Part shown: positions 38,401 through 51,600 of the stretch, one piece after another
Numbering within the stretch: the stretch's first letter is position 1
Layout: the number at the start of each line of letters is the position of its first letter
Assembly (NCBI GenBank): GCA_038380795.1
Contig: CM076261.1
Coordinates: forward strand, 6,888,556-6,952,555
Direction of reading: 5' to 3'
Origin: Pyrocephalus nanus
Lineage: Eukaryota; Chordata; Aves; Passeriformes; Tyrannidae
DNA length: 64,000 nucleotides
Position numbers and translations under genes: made by a program
The notes under the pieces: generated by a model
Databases searched by the model: none
The model's input: the letters and a program-made list of their open reading frames with translations, nothing else
Told to the model about the DNA's origin: nothing

Positions 38401-41009
38401 TACATATTTCACTAAGGAAACCTACTTCAAGCAATGTGAGGCATTATGTAACATTCAAAAATAAAGGAGATAAAACAGCTTTCTTTTTGTAAAAAAACCC
38501 TTTTATATAAGCCTATTGAAGCTTATGTGCCAATTATGAGTACTCAGCCTGTCATTTTAAACTCTTGCGGCCAAGGACAGAATCTTTTGTTGTTACAATT
38601 GTGGCTATTTGTGGGAGCAAGCAAGAAATATCATAGGGGTTTTGAGCTTTCCTCAGCTTGTGGATGTGCAAGTCAAGAGAGCTGATTCCTCTTTACAGAG
38701 TTGCTTCCTGTGAAAAACATGAGCAGCACTGGGTGCAGGGAGAGCACATTTGGCTGGTGTGAGGCAGAGAAAATCTGTCTATGTGCTCAAAGACAGTGGT
38801 CTTCCACGAAGCCCTGGAGAGAAATTTGCAGTGCTGTTACATATGAGACTGAATAATTCAGCTTATATTTCTCTTATGTGTCACAAGGCAGTGACAACAA
38901 ATGAAAGATATTTGCTAAAGCAACTTGATGATTAGGTGTTCTTGGGGAAATACAGCATCTCTCACAATAAATGAACTCCTTCTTTGAGAGCATTGGGGGC
39001 TGTGCCTGCTGCCAGCTTCTGAGCAAAGAGTAAAGCAGTCTGTGAAAGCTTCAGCACAGCATTTCCTTGCCTTTACGATTTTCTCACCATGTCAGCATTT
39101 TAACGTCACATGAAACTTATTTTTTTTTTTCATAATAGAATAATCTAAATGGAGAGTTTATTTTCTTAAGTTATAATGAGATTTCTATACATGGTTCCAG
39201 CTCCAGGCAGGGCACCATCTGCAGCACTGGCTGTTAAGCAAACATTGCCACATTAGTCACTAGACAGGTACAAAATAAAGACTATCAAAATGTAAAAAAG
39301 AAAATTGAGTGACAGATTTGTGGAAAAAATGAATCTCTGAAGTTCATATCACCTAGACGTTTAAAACAGGAATTCTTAACATTTTCTTAATCTGAATTTG
39401 TTTGTTTTTTATAATACATTAAATAGATTAATCTTTTTCTAATATTTCCACTTCTTACAATGGTCTGGAACAGATATAATAGTATAATAATATATAGAAA
39501 AATCATACAATCATACTCTAGAGGTTTACCTCCTTCCTAATAGAAATAATAATCTGAATTTTTTTGTTATCCATGTGTGTTTATTTTGTCACTTTTTGTT
39601 CTCTTTTTATTTATATATCAACATTTACATTGTCACAGTAGATATCAATGGCGAGTACTACTTACTGTCAGACAGTAGGGCAGCTGCTCACCAACAACCA
39701 AATGGATTTGTCAAGTCTCTGGGCAAGATGGATGGATTTTGACCTGCATAATAAGCTTTTCCTCTTCTGGAAAATTGGGAGACAAAGGAGAAATCTGTAG
39801 CACTCTTGCACTGTTTGGCTCAGACCTGTGTGAGCTGCAGAGGCCTTTCCTGAGAGCTGGGAAAGGTTGCTGCATCCCATCTTTTGGACAGAACTAGCAA
39901 ATATCAGGGAATTGTCTTGGGTAGGTATGCCTTTGCTTTCAATCGTTCTTTTGTTGGCACTTATTTTTCTTTTTACATAAAAGAAGAACGAGTAGAGGTT
40001 TCTTTTTTATCCTCTAAGCCCAACTCATTGCCTCCATTTTTTCTATCATGGACTCTTTTGAGCATTTGCTCCTCAGTGCAAATTCTCTTTTCAGCATTTT
40101 TTAATATATGTTCTTATTACTCATATTTGCTGTCTTTTTTTCTGAGCCATCCATTCTTTGTGAGCTGATTCAAAATGCATATGGCTTATGTATCCATTTT
40201 TTCAAGACAGCGAAACCTTCATTATTTTCCATTCCATTTTGTACTCTAGGTATTGTAGCAATTTCTTCACTTTTCTTAGTGGATGGTGCACGTTAAAGAA
40301 CATTTTTTTACTGAGCTCTCCACAATGACATCAAGTATTTCCTCTCTGTAGTTGTAATTAATTTTGAATGAGTTCACCTCTATGAGCAATTAAATTAATA
40401 TTGTCAACATGTATGGTCAGCTTTGACTTGTGCATTGTTCACTTACAGTTTTGTTAGCTTCCATAGCGGAAATTTTAGAGATATTCCTTGGACTTTTGTA
40501 ACAAGTATGTATTTGCCAGCTGTTACCTAATTTGTCACCAACAAATCATTTCCTTTCCAAAGCATGGGAAATTACACAAAGCAGGATGAGATATATTAAA
40601 TATAACACTTGTTTCCAAAAGGAGACTTGTGGCAATCCAGTGTTATTTGGAATGCTTGGAACAGACACATGGTTAGATGGTAAGTTGTCTACAATTTCAT
40701 GTGCAATTTCACATTTCTCATGAAGAGTCCTACCAGTGAAAACTGAAAAGGTTCCAGGCAAAATAAAACCATCTCAAATAAGAGAGTGTTTTGCTTAAAT
40801 CTGAAAACATCAGATACACTAGTTCTTCCACCAACACCAAGGCCATTTCAAAGCCGTGTTGATGTGCACATGGAATCCATTTTAAATAAACTAATCTTTT
40901 GTTCAGATTATATTTCAACTAGTCATTCTTTTCTGTGCAGAAAAATGATCATTTCTCAATTTTCTGACTTTCTTTCCAGACAGATGAACTTAACCTTACC
41001 ACTGTAAAG
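35411..41009. other. non-coding unique sequence
   Basis: No gene is supported. The segment 37085-37260 is locally GC-richer, with a minus-strand open frame of about 125 codons (36984-37361), but two overlapping frames are open there and no domain is recognised. It may be an unidentified old repeat. The rest is AT-rich unique sequence with short A and T runs. Confidence 0.62.
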
Positions 41010-41450
41010 GATTTAGCTGGAGGAACAGGTCCAGGTTGGGGTACTATATGTCAGGAAAGATGCTGATAAAAAGGACGAGGCCTAGAAAAAATTATCTTTC
41101 GAAAAAGATAGGATGAATTGAGATTATTTATCCTGATAGAGAAAAGACCACAGAGAACATACTAATACTAATACACAAAAAAATTACTTCCTGTATGGAG
41201 AGTACATGATATGCAATCAACAAAAGCAATAAGCTTAAATAACACACAAAAAGATTAAGTTTATACATCATCAATGATTCAGTTTAGACATTATTATTAC
41301 TGATGAAAGTAGTGGATCTCGGGAGCTGATTGCCTGGATAGATTATGCAGTCTCTGCTAACAGACATCTTTAAGAAGCAGTAAGTCAAATATCTGTTAGG
41401 AGGGTTACAGATACTGTTTTCAGGCATGAAACTGGGATAAAAATATTTTT
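41010..41450 (+). mobile_element. ancient CR1/L3-like LINE relic
   Basis: Heavily mutated sequence still follows the order of an old CR1/L3 3' end. 'aggaaagatgctgataaaaa' and 'gaggcctagaaaaaattatc' come first, then 'gaattgagattatttatcct' with 'gatagagaaaagacc', which equals the usual 'ggatttatttagcctggagaa' block. Later come 'gtggatctcgggagctgatt', 'atagattatgcagtctctgc' and 'cagacatctttaagaagcag'. Finally 'caaatatctgttaggagggt' equals the usual 'acacctgtcaggaatgg'. Divergence is far higher than in the other CR1 copies here, so it likely predates modern birds. The 3' terminus is not clear. Confidence 0.62.
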
Positions 41451-43687
41451 GAGACACTGTGATTTCTTCCTTCGAAGTTCTGATTTTTATTAATGATGAT
41501 GCATTTTTTGTGTCATTCTATGACCACTCATTTCTTTAGTCAGCTCTAGTAAGGGATGTTTCCTTCTTCTGATTCTTTCTTTTAACTATCTTCTGATTTC
41601 TGAAGTACTAAGCAATACAGTGCCAACTGGTTTTCTGTCTTCTACCTATAACGCTATTCAAAAGTCCTGCTTAGAGTTTCTAATTTGCCATGAATTTTAT
41701 TTTATTGTGAATACAACACTAAAATAATCACACTCTCAGAACATACTGTAATGTCCCATAATGTCTAATGATTCTTCTAATGGTTCAGGTTTGAAATGGA
41801 ATAAATTTCCTAGACTAATCACCTCATCAAAACATCATAATGGCAACCTCAAGTGGTCTCTGTAGCTGTGAACTCAAAGCATTGCATCACTCTAAATCTT
41901 GCAATTGACCTTCTAATGCCTCTGTAGCAGAAGCTTCAACAACGTTAAGCTGAAATAATGTTGCCAATGCATATTCATCTATCATTATCAGCCAGGTCAC
42001 CACAAATCTTCACTGATTCTCTCCTGGGACTATTGATGTCACGTGAACACCACTCTCACGTGAGTGAGGAGTGCATGAGAGCAACAAATATAACTATTCT
42101 CCAAGTCTGCACATCAAAATGGATGTCTTCATAATGTTTTTGTGAGTTTTTTTTAACTGAAGATTTATGTTCCATGCACACTCAGCAAATACTACACACA
42201 CCTTCAGTTCTTATGTTGTAACTGGGAAAATGTCTAGCTGGCTAATATGATTCCTATCTGATTTGCTGATGTTTATGTCTGATTTATTACTTAATTTAGG
42301 TTTTATGTCAGTTAGAATGAGATATGTCTTTGCTTTGAGGTATGCAGGACTAGCTGTGTTTCGGTTTTCAGCCTTGAATGTAAATTTCCTGATTTGCTTG
42401 CTCATTTGCAAAAGAATATATAAGTTTTTCCTTGTGATAAGAGATGCAATACTTAAATGGACAGTAAATATTGTGAATAAATACATTGAGCTGGAAAGGG
42501 CTATTATATAATTATATAATACAATTATATTGTCTAATTATATCGTATATTGTATCAAGCTTATTGAGGACAATGAAATCTTTGCAATGGAGAATGACAG
42601 AAAATTTTCATCTCATTCAAGGAAAGAAGTTTGAAAAAATCTCTCAGCTAATTCAATTTTCTTGGAAACTACAGTTCTGCTCAAATTAAAGCAAGGTGGT
42701 GACCGAAGGCGCTGCCATTAATGTACACTGATGGATTAATTTCTTTGCAAATCCAAGCTCTCCAAAGTCTTCAGAAGAACTGTATGGGTAATTTTTGTAA
42801 TGGCAAAATGCTTCAGGTATTAAAAAGCTTCACTTAACTTTAAAACCTGAGAACCCTACCAGAAACTGTGGGGAAATACAAGAATGATTTCTGCATTCCT
42901 CTATGACAAAATATTATCCTTACCTTTGTTACCTAAAGTGCAGTCAGAGAAGACAGGTTTTTAAAACTTAAAAATGGTTCCTTTTTGTCAGTTCTAATTG
43001 ACAGTGAAGCACTTGCTATGCATTCAAAATATTTAAATGCAGGAGAAGATGCACTACTCTCCAGCCTGCCCTTGTGCCTTAATGAGTCTGTCAAAGAAGT
43101 ATAGTGAAATATAGCATTAATAGAAGGGGCAAAGCAAAAGTAATAACTATTTCTTATAATTCCTTCATAATTCAGCAAACCATGCAGAACAATAAGACAA
43201 CATTTCCAGGATAAAATAAGCTAGACATTGCTTTAATTCATGGATCAAATAGATTACCATATAAACACAGAAATAAAGAAAAAGTAGAAATAAAGCCACA
43301 CTCCATGTGTGATTTATATTTAGTTTTCTTCCAAACCCACAAAAGGTGAATCTACCAGAAAACTTATGAGGTAAATCTCCTTTTATTCAAATTATGATTC
43401 TTGTGAGCCAGCTTTTCTTAGAAAAATATTATTATTAATTCACAAAGAATAGACTTCTTAAAAATGGCAAAGACAAAGAGAGGTTCTAAGAAAAAGTCTA
43501 TTAAATGTCATAGTTTCCTAAATGGTCTTAAATGCTCTTTTCTTTATACATATCTGTTGCCTAGTAAGATTTCAAACCCTGACTCAGGCTACCGATAGAG
43601 TTTCTTTTGCAAAATCTGTTTAATATTTTCATATAAGAATTCTAGGGTGCAGATCTGTTTGCAAGATCAAGGCAGAGGTTTTCCCAG
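41451..43687. other. non-coding unique sequence
   Basis: No gene or repeat family is recognised. The stretch includes the AT-only palindrome at 42502-42521 and related AT-rich sequence through 42555. Confidence 0.65.
42502..42521. repeat. 20-bp perfect AT palindrome
   Basis: tattatataattatataata is its own reverse complement and lies inside a longer AT-rich stretch (42502-42555). In DNA of this composition it may be chance. Confidence 0.8.
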
Positions 43688-43760
43688 GTCATAAAATATT
43701 CTGAGTTGAAAGGGCCCCACAAGACTCTTCAAGTTCAACTCCTAGCAGGTAGAACAGTAT
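43688..43760 (-). mobile_element. CR1 LINE, very short 3' end
   Basis: 'gtcataaaatattctgagtt' followed by 'gaaagggccccacaagactc' and 'ttcaagttcaactcctagca' matches the inverted terminus of the CR1 group whose 3' end reads 'gagttggaagggacccacaaggatcat' in this orientation. Only about 70 bp are present. Confidence 0.8.
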
Positions 43761-45380
43761 CTTTTGGTAGCCTTGGAAGACCACATATACCATACCAGCT
43801 ATACAAATAAAGAATAATGAAAGCTTATATTTGAAAAATAATTTATGATATTAATTGAATATAATAATTTTAATATGTAATGTAACTAGTCCATTTCCAT
43901 TTAATCTATGAATGGTTTTGCAGTTCTATCCTTAGGAGTGAAATCTATTTATTTCCCTTAATCCCAAATTCTATTCTTCTTTCTCATTAGTTGCAGTCTT
44001 CCTTCCTCTCCTTTACCTGCTGCCTAAATGACAATCAAACATTTATTTTCTGATATTAGAAATACTCATATCTCCTTGGTGTTTAGTATTAAAGTCCAGG
44101 TTTGGCTCAGGCAGAATATTTGCACTCTTCTTCTTTCAAGTCTTCGGTTGTGGGGTCTGAGAGACACAAATTTATTTTTCATTTCTCTGTGAAGAACATG
44201 TCTTCCTTTGATCATATCTCTGAGAGAGTTCACAAGATTCTGGGTACCATCACTTACTGACTGACATGTTTCTAATTCATATTCTCTCAAAAAGTGCAGA
44301 AGAAAGGTTTCTCATAAAAGAGATACTTCACTTAATCCTCCTATAACTGCCCAGCCCAGCCAACAGGTCTAGACCCCTGGACCCTTTAGCTGTAATTCTT
44401 CCTTTCAAATCTTAGCACCCCAGTGCTATAACACATCAATAGTAAATCATTGTTCCCTATACAACTCTCTGCACAGTGTCTATGTTTTCTTATATTTGTT
44501 AACATAAAGCACAGCAAACCTTTGCTTCCTGGAAACTGCTGCTGTATAAATAGTATCTTCAGGTTCTCTTGTGTGTTTGCTTGTTGTCACAGGGATAGGA
44601 GAAGAAAATACACAAAAAGATGACAAAAACATGAATTTTGTCAAATACTTCATTGACATTTCCATGTTGGGAGTTGGTCCAGTTGTTTATTCAAGAAAAA
44701 CTCTTTGATCTACTGTATTTCTAGACATTCATACAGTTTTAGTAATTAGTGCAATCACCTCTCTAGAAATTTTTAAGGACATGAAAAGAATAGATTCCTT
44801 ACAAAGCAATGGTATTCCTGATGATATCATACTTGAATAATTTCACTTCTCCTCCTAAGCCCTACTTTAATGACCATACTCTCCTGAGAGGTCTCTGAAG
44901 TTCAGCTGATACAGTTTTATTTGATGAAAGCAAGGTGGCATGGATGTGTTTTGATCAAAAATATTTTTATGATATTGGAGATATACCTGTTAAAACAAAA
45001 TATGCTCCCTTCAAAGGGTATCCATCATGAAGGACTTGATTTAATAAAAACAAATATTTTAACGTTTCAGCTCTGTGTGCCTTGTTTTCTAAGTGGATAT
45101 GTTTGTAATCTGTTAGAGCATTACAGTCTATCTGGGATCACTTAGCTAGCACAATTTAAACAGTGCTCTGGTTTTAAAATCAAATCTGCAGAAACAGATT
45201 TTTCGGTGAACTCTAAACATGAGGCATTTGGATCAGGTACACCATGGAAAATTCTTATTTTCTCCAAAAATACAAAACAAACGCATAAAATTAAAATAAA
45301 GTACTAAGTGGACAAAAAGTTTTCACAAATTTTCTTTTCCTTTTTTTTTAAAAAAGACATATTTCGTGACGTTTCAAAAA

Positions 45381-45488
45381 CCAAAACAAAGAAACAAGCA
45401 AACAAAAACCCCCAAACCAAAACAAAGAAACAAGCAAACAAAAACCCCAAAACCAAAACAAAAACCAACCAACAACAAAACAAAAAAA
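45381..45488 (+). repeat. 36-bp minisatellite, A/C-rich
   Basis: A 36-bp unit beginning 'ccaaaacaaagaaacaagca' starts at 45381 and again at 45417; a third, diverged unit starts at 45453. The tract holds almost only A and C with a few G and no T, so the strands are strongly asymmetric. It is a local tandem repeat grown from CAAAA-type low-complexity sequence. Confidence 0.9.
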
Positions 45489-48400
45489 CACAAAAACTTC
45501 AGGTGGCATTATTGAGTATTTATAGTTCAAGGCATTATTATGGTTCCCAAGTCACAACAATATTTGTTCAAAAAGAGATAAAACTCATCAAAGAAAATGC
45601 AGCATACAACAGGCCCTGCTGTTATCACGGGTGGAAACTTGGAAGTAAAACTGCAGCTAATACAGACTTCTGGGAAATAAAGCAGATTGTAATGGTAAAT
45701 CTAATACAGCTTCTGAATTTATTTGAGCAAGGTGATAAGGCAACTTGATGATGTTGAATATAAACTAAGGCATGTCTGGTAGATGTTTATTATGGTGAAG
45801 TGCATACATGAGAGACATATGCTTTCCAGCTTCACTTTGAGAGCACTGGATTCCTGAGGCAATGCACCCAACTGTGACCTTGACTGTTTTGAACCATTCT
45901 ATGTCACAAGTTTGGAAAAAAGAAAATATAAATAAAAGGGGGGAGTCTCTTAAGCTCCATAAATAAACATATTTTTAATTTCTCGTGCTCTGCCCATTAA
46001 ATGATTCTGTTGATGAATATAAAATTTCAGTGTTCTGCAGTACAGATGGACCAAATGAAGCTTGTCTTCCTTCATCTGGCAACTCAATCTTTTACTGAAT
46101 GAAAACCCTGATACAGAAAGTTTTATGACATATATTTGCATATTTAAAATTAAATGTCTAACTCTTCACAAATGCCCAAGTATGTCATGTGGGAACATAA
46201 AAATGAAAGAGAACAAATCATACTTGTCAGTAGAGTTGGGACAAGCTGGGACTAAGAGTCAAATGAGTATAAGAAGTCACTCCTTAGTCCTTTACAGTGT
46301 GACAACTGCATAAACAGCTCACCCAGGGAGACAAACCATAAACTAATTATCATTAATTCAAAACGTATTGTAAGTTTGGCAATAGGGAATGCTCAACAAA
46401 TGAACTGTCTGATTCAAAGGGCAAACAGCCTAGGTTTTTTTCCTAACAAATTAAGTAAGCTGTTATATCTAAAATACTTCTGGAAGGAAACAAAAATTTG
46501 CAACATACAAATGTATGTAGTGTCAACATTTGCTGCATAGTTAAGAGCTTGAAGATATCCTTCCAGCAATGAATGACTGTAAAAAGCCCCACAACCTTCT
46601 AGTAAGAAATTGAATAAGGAAAGCAGAGAAGTTGGACAAAGTGTCTGACCATTTAGGAGGCAGGTACCGGTTCTGGCCTTGAGAGCGAGGGCTCGATAAG
46701 TCATTGTCCCAAAAAGTTTTATCCTTCGCATGTATAGAGAGAACTTGCCTTTAGCAAAGCTCAACTGAATGCTTGAGCTGCCCCTGAGCTGCATCAGCGC
46801 CCAGGCAGCCCACCGAGTCCCTGCACTGACATGGAGGCCTCTGGGCTCTCAGTGCTGCACTCCTGTAATTGGCTTGGCCTGTTGGTTATTCAGGGACTTC
46901 AACACATTTAAATAAAGCAAACAGATTGTAACTTGCAGGTGTCAAAGGTCCTATTCCTTTCAGGGTTGAGAATTGCAAGTTCAGACCCTTAGCAGTGAAC
47001 CTGTTTGACCCATTTAGAAGTTGTTCTAAAAATTAACAGGCAACAGATACAAACAAGCCCTGGGAAAGAACAGATATGATTAGGGAGAAAGGCTAAATAT
47101 CAAATTTTCCTAACCAAGTAGAGGCATAGATGTCAATGAAGTAAGCAAAATGTTATACATCACAAATGTCCACTAAAATTACTATCTGTCTGGGTGTAGG
47201 ATGATGCAAACATATTATGTGTAAGATCATTAGGCACTTCCACAAAAGGTCTAGTTTAGAGAATAACTTGTTTGAACAAGTTACTAAGTCATAAAATTTT
47301 GTTTTATAAAAAAAACAGCAATGGATTAAGTCTAGATTTTTAAACCAGTCAGTGGGAACTATCTTAATTTACAGCAGAAGGTGTCTTGTTACCTACCTGT
47401 TGTTGTTACCATGACGTTGCGATTCTGCCATGCCGTGCCTCCACTAACAGAAAAAAGCAGAAGCACTAAAGCAGCTGTTGGAGAATTAGGCCTGAGATAT
47501 TCAGAATGACAGATGATTGACTTCAGAATTCAAGAAAAAGGGACTAGCTTGGTGAAGGCGGCTGCTGAGTTTTTTCTAATAACCTTGTCCTTGTAGAAGT
47601 TTGAACATTAGAAGCAGAGCCCTAAAAATCCCTATCTCTTCCTTGGAATCATTATTACTGTTGCATGCATTTCTGAGGATGCCATTAGATAGAAGTAGGA
47701 CACCATTTCCCCCAGGGATAAAGAAAATTTCCCCTTTTCCTCTTTTACAGAATACAGCTGTTTACACAGCAGAAATAAATGCATCATATTTTTAAGAACA
47801 AGCTGCCACTCCCACTTTTCAATCTTATTCGAAGGAGAATGTATTCTGCTTCTATGCAACAAAGAAACCTCATCTCTTCTTGTAAGGGTAGGAAGTTGCA
47901 GCTTTATCTCCAGGGCTCAGCAGGGGCTGTTAACTATCAACGCTGCTGCTTTTTCCAACCTGCTGTTACGCTTGTCATCCTCTGCTCCAGCTGCGGTGAC
48001 TGATCACGGAGCAGGAGGCCCACTCTCAGGAATGTCTGTTGGAGGCATACATTGTTTGCAAATAAAGACAGCCTACACTACCTCCAGTTCCCTGTGGTTT
48101 GTGGGTTTTATTGACTTTGTGGCAGCTCTCTACCCATTTCTTTATTACAGTTTCTGAGTCACTCAGCAGGAATTAAGAAGTGACTGTTTTCACTGACTTA
48201 TGGCAGAAGCTTATGTGACATTTGCATCATCCAAATTTGGCAGCAGGCCCTTGAAATAGTGTCTGAGGTTTATTTAGGTTCATTTCACCCCAATCCAAGA
48301 ATGTAATCATCTGACCTATTTTAGACTTGGAGTGAGTTGAATCTCTCCCCAGAAATGCCTGCTTTTCTCTGCTTAGCAAAAAAAGGTATCTACAAAACAA

Positions 48401-48577
48401 GCTCAGATCTAAACAGCTGTACTGTAGATAGCTACATTTGTTTAATTCCAGGCACAGTCTTGGGTGGGATTTACTCCTGATAGCTTGCCTGTTTGAGGAA
48501 AAGTATCTTGAAAAAGAAGATGTTTAGAGTTGTGCCTAAATAATGCCTAAGTCTAAGATGACCAACTCAAGGAATCT

Positions 48578-48619
48578 AACACGAATTAAGGTGACTGAAA
48601 CACGAATTAAGGTGACTGA
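48578..48619 (+). repeat. exact 21-bp tandem duplication
   Basis: The 21-mer beginning 'aacacgaattaaggtgactg' occurs at 48578-48598 and immediately again at 48599-48619 with no mismatch. The perfect identity points to a recent event. Confidence 0.95.
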
Positions 48620-51600
48620 GCTTGTTGCTGTTAGGTGTACAGGACAGGTATGTTAGGACTCACAACTTCCATTAGACTTCGAGCTAGGATGCCTAATGAC
48701 CCAGAGGAAATGATAGAGTGACCAGAGTCTGACATGTCCTGCAGGAGGTTATTGCCCTATTTTGTTCATGCAACTAAGATCTTCCCCTTGGCATGCAAAT
48801 TTACACAATTTGTGAAGGAAGAAGGAAGAAGGTGCACGAGGGTTACTCACATTACAGACCAGTTCAGCTGACTCTGCCAGTACAAGAGGGATTGCAGGAA
48901 CCACTTGCACCCATAATCACTGTCATTATTTGAAAGAGACATAGAGACAGATGTTACCCCACCAGCCTTCAAAGGACAGTCAAAAACCTGTGGCTTAACT
49001 TCTAGAGGCAAAAGAAAAAACTCAACTCATTGGGTCTGAGAGGTGAGGTCTTTAAGACAGCCAGACATGCTTCTTAATAATACAAAGGACTGCACAACCT
49101 GATGCTGCTGGGTGTACAGGACCAAAGTGTTCCTTTAGCCTCAGGAAACAGTGTCAGATTTAATTTACTTAGGGGATTTTCAGTGAAGGCCAGAGCTAAT
49201 GTCAACATGAAATATGAAGGGAGTTTTTGTGCAGGTATATACATTATGCAAAGACAGATTGGGCAGCATTAACTAGGCTCTCTACAAGGCTTGTGTGTAA
49301 ATGACTGGGATTGTGGATATGATAATCCATGAAGGAAGGATGATGTCCAGGCATCCTATAATGTCACATATTTACTAACCTTATACAGCAAATATAATTT
49401 ATAGAAAAGGCCTGCAACATTATGTTGTATCAGTGCCTTTCAAGAGGAACAGAGAAGAGATAATTTTGCTGGTTCCTCATTTCTTGGAGAATTGCTATTT
49501 GATGGAGGAGATGCCTCCCTCACCCTTGTACTGCTTGCTCTACCAGCTGAGATTCAGCCTGATGTTAAGCCCAGAAAACTCCCACATCAGACATGTTGCC
49601 CCCTACCAAGCCCTGTCCTAGTCCTAAGCAGTAGTAGTAAAGAGAAATTTATGTGCATTTGTAGCCAAAACTAGCTAGAAAACTAGGCCTTATTGGAACA
49701 AGTGACAATAACTTTTCTTTTTAAAAAAAATCACATTTTCTAAATTTTCATCTAGGTGTCAGGAAGAGCTAGAAGTTACTCATGTTTCACACGGTGTGTT
49801 AAAAAATAATTTTTAAATAAGAAACCAAGGAGCCAAAGACATGTTACAGTGAAGTCTAACAACTGTGAAGAAAACAGGCTTTTTTAAAACCACTCAGTCT
49901 CTGAAGCCTCTGCTGCCAAAAATACAAATAAAGAATGTTGTAGAGATGACTAAAAAGATAAATAAAAATAAGAAAAAAGTAGTAGCTATGGTGGGTAACT
50001 CCAGTATTCCTTATAAAGAAAGAGGAAAAGATTAAGTGACTGGGTAGGAGAATTAAAGTATATATGCCAATCATTAGTAAACTATCACTTCTCCCAGCAG
50101 AGTAAATACAAGTCAATAACTTTGGGGTAGTGAAAGTTTTCCAAACACCTGAAAAGCTACTTCTGTGCAGCAATGAATTAGAAATGCAAAATCATACCAT
50201 CAAATGTGTCAGAAAACTGTAGAGAAAAGCAATTCCTTCAGGTTTCCTAGGGTCCGCAGATCCCTGCCATGTGGTAAAAACCCTTCTGCAGGGACCTCGA
50301 ACCCAACTGTTGGCATCAACTTTTGAATGTACTTCGGAAAATGTAATTACTGCAATCCATCTGGCACTCAGAAGCTTTATTTTGAAAAAGCTGCTGATTG
50401 CTACTTTATTGTCCTAACAAAAACCTTATGGCAGCACAGCATGACATCAGCATGGGGAATAAGAGTGTGAGGTTAGAAATGTCATTTTTCTGGGGTGCTA
50501 TTTGCTAATTTGTACTAAGCAGTGGCCAGTGGAAGGTATTGTCTGTATGTTGCTGTTTTTGGACACAGACGTCAGAGTGCCGCAGGAGGCAACAGACAGG
50601 GTAGGGACAACCAACTTTTTACCAGGGTCAAGGTACACAATGTGTGTGGAAAGCCTCAAATCTGTGGTCTTCAGCACTCTGGTCCTTAGAAACGTATATG
50701 AAACACGTACATCTGGTGGCCTTGGTGCTCATCCAGCCAACCACATGCAAAAAGCAGGCCAAAAGCCTACTTGGCATATTAATTTCTGTTAGAGAGGATG
50801 ATAAAGCTGTTAATGATGATACTGCTAGCAGGTGCATATTGGAAATTGGGAGGAGCAGAGTGGTAGTGGAAGCATTCAGGTGCCATCATAAGAGCAACGT
50901 GACCACGCAAAGAAATCTCCCTGAGAATAATTGTGCTATCTGAGCATCAGCAGTTCTCTTCTAAGGCATCTAGCAGAGACAAGAAAACTTGCTCCACTGC
51001 AGGTGAATAAAATATTTTTGCATTCTGAAACATAAATTAACCTGAAACTAAATGTGCAGAAAGCTTTTACTGAGCTGCAGGGTCCTTAGAACTGAAATAA
51101 AGAAACATTGTCATATGTGCAGTTTAAGCTACCATAAAAGCAACATAAGCTTTATTGTTGTAAAAAACCCTATATTGCCCTAGCACTGTTCTTACCAACA
51201 AGCAGCAGGGGTTACCTTCATCCGGTGTTTTCTCTTACTAAGCATGAAAAAGGCCTGATCTGGAGGAAATTGAATTGCATAAAATCACTCCTTTTGCAGT
51301 ACTTCTTAACTCAGCCTGAGTTCAGAAATTTCTTCCTTGAAATTACTGTAATTAGCACCATGTTCTTCTGCTTGTCAGCTATGTGGCTGCTGTTCCCCCA
51401 TAATAGGCATTTAGGATTCAAGCACAATGTGATGATCTTTTTACTTTAAGATGAGTTTTCCAACTTGCCTCTGGAGCCAGCTGTCATACATCTCTGGGAG
51501 GACATGTTTCCAGAAGGGATCATTAGATGCAAAAGAATTACAGTGAGAGATGCTTCAATGAGGATGGCCAAGTGTTAATATACACAGAAACATATCTTTC

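Noticed and set aside
41505..41530. 'cattctatgacc' as a CR1 end
   Set aside because: Single octamer match without a 3' UTR upstream; likely chance, although it lies about 60 bp after the ancient relic.
45308..45748. 146-codon open frame, plus strand
   Set aside because: It is open mainly because the A/C-only minisatellite contains no stop codons; the peptide there is a low-complexity Lys/Gln/Thr repeat.
45860..45912. Possible CR1 terminus ('gaaccattctatgtcac')
   Set aside because: Only about 12 bases resemble the CR1 end; the upstream sequence does not match any CR1 3' UTR.
46650..46880. Candidate CpG island or promoter
   Set aside because: A few CpGs and somewhat higher GC over about 230 bp, well below CpG island length and density, and no gene follows.
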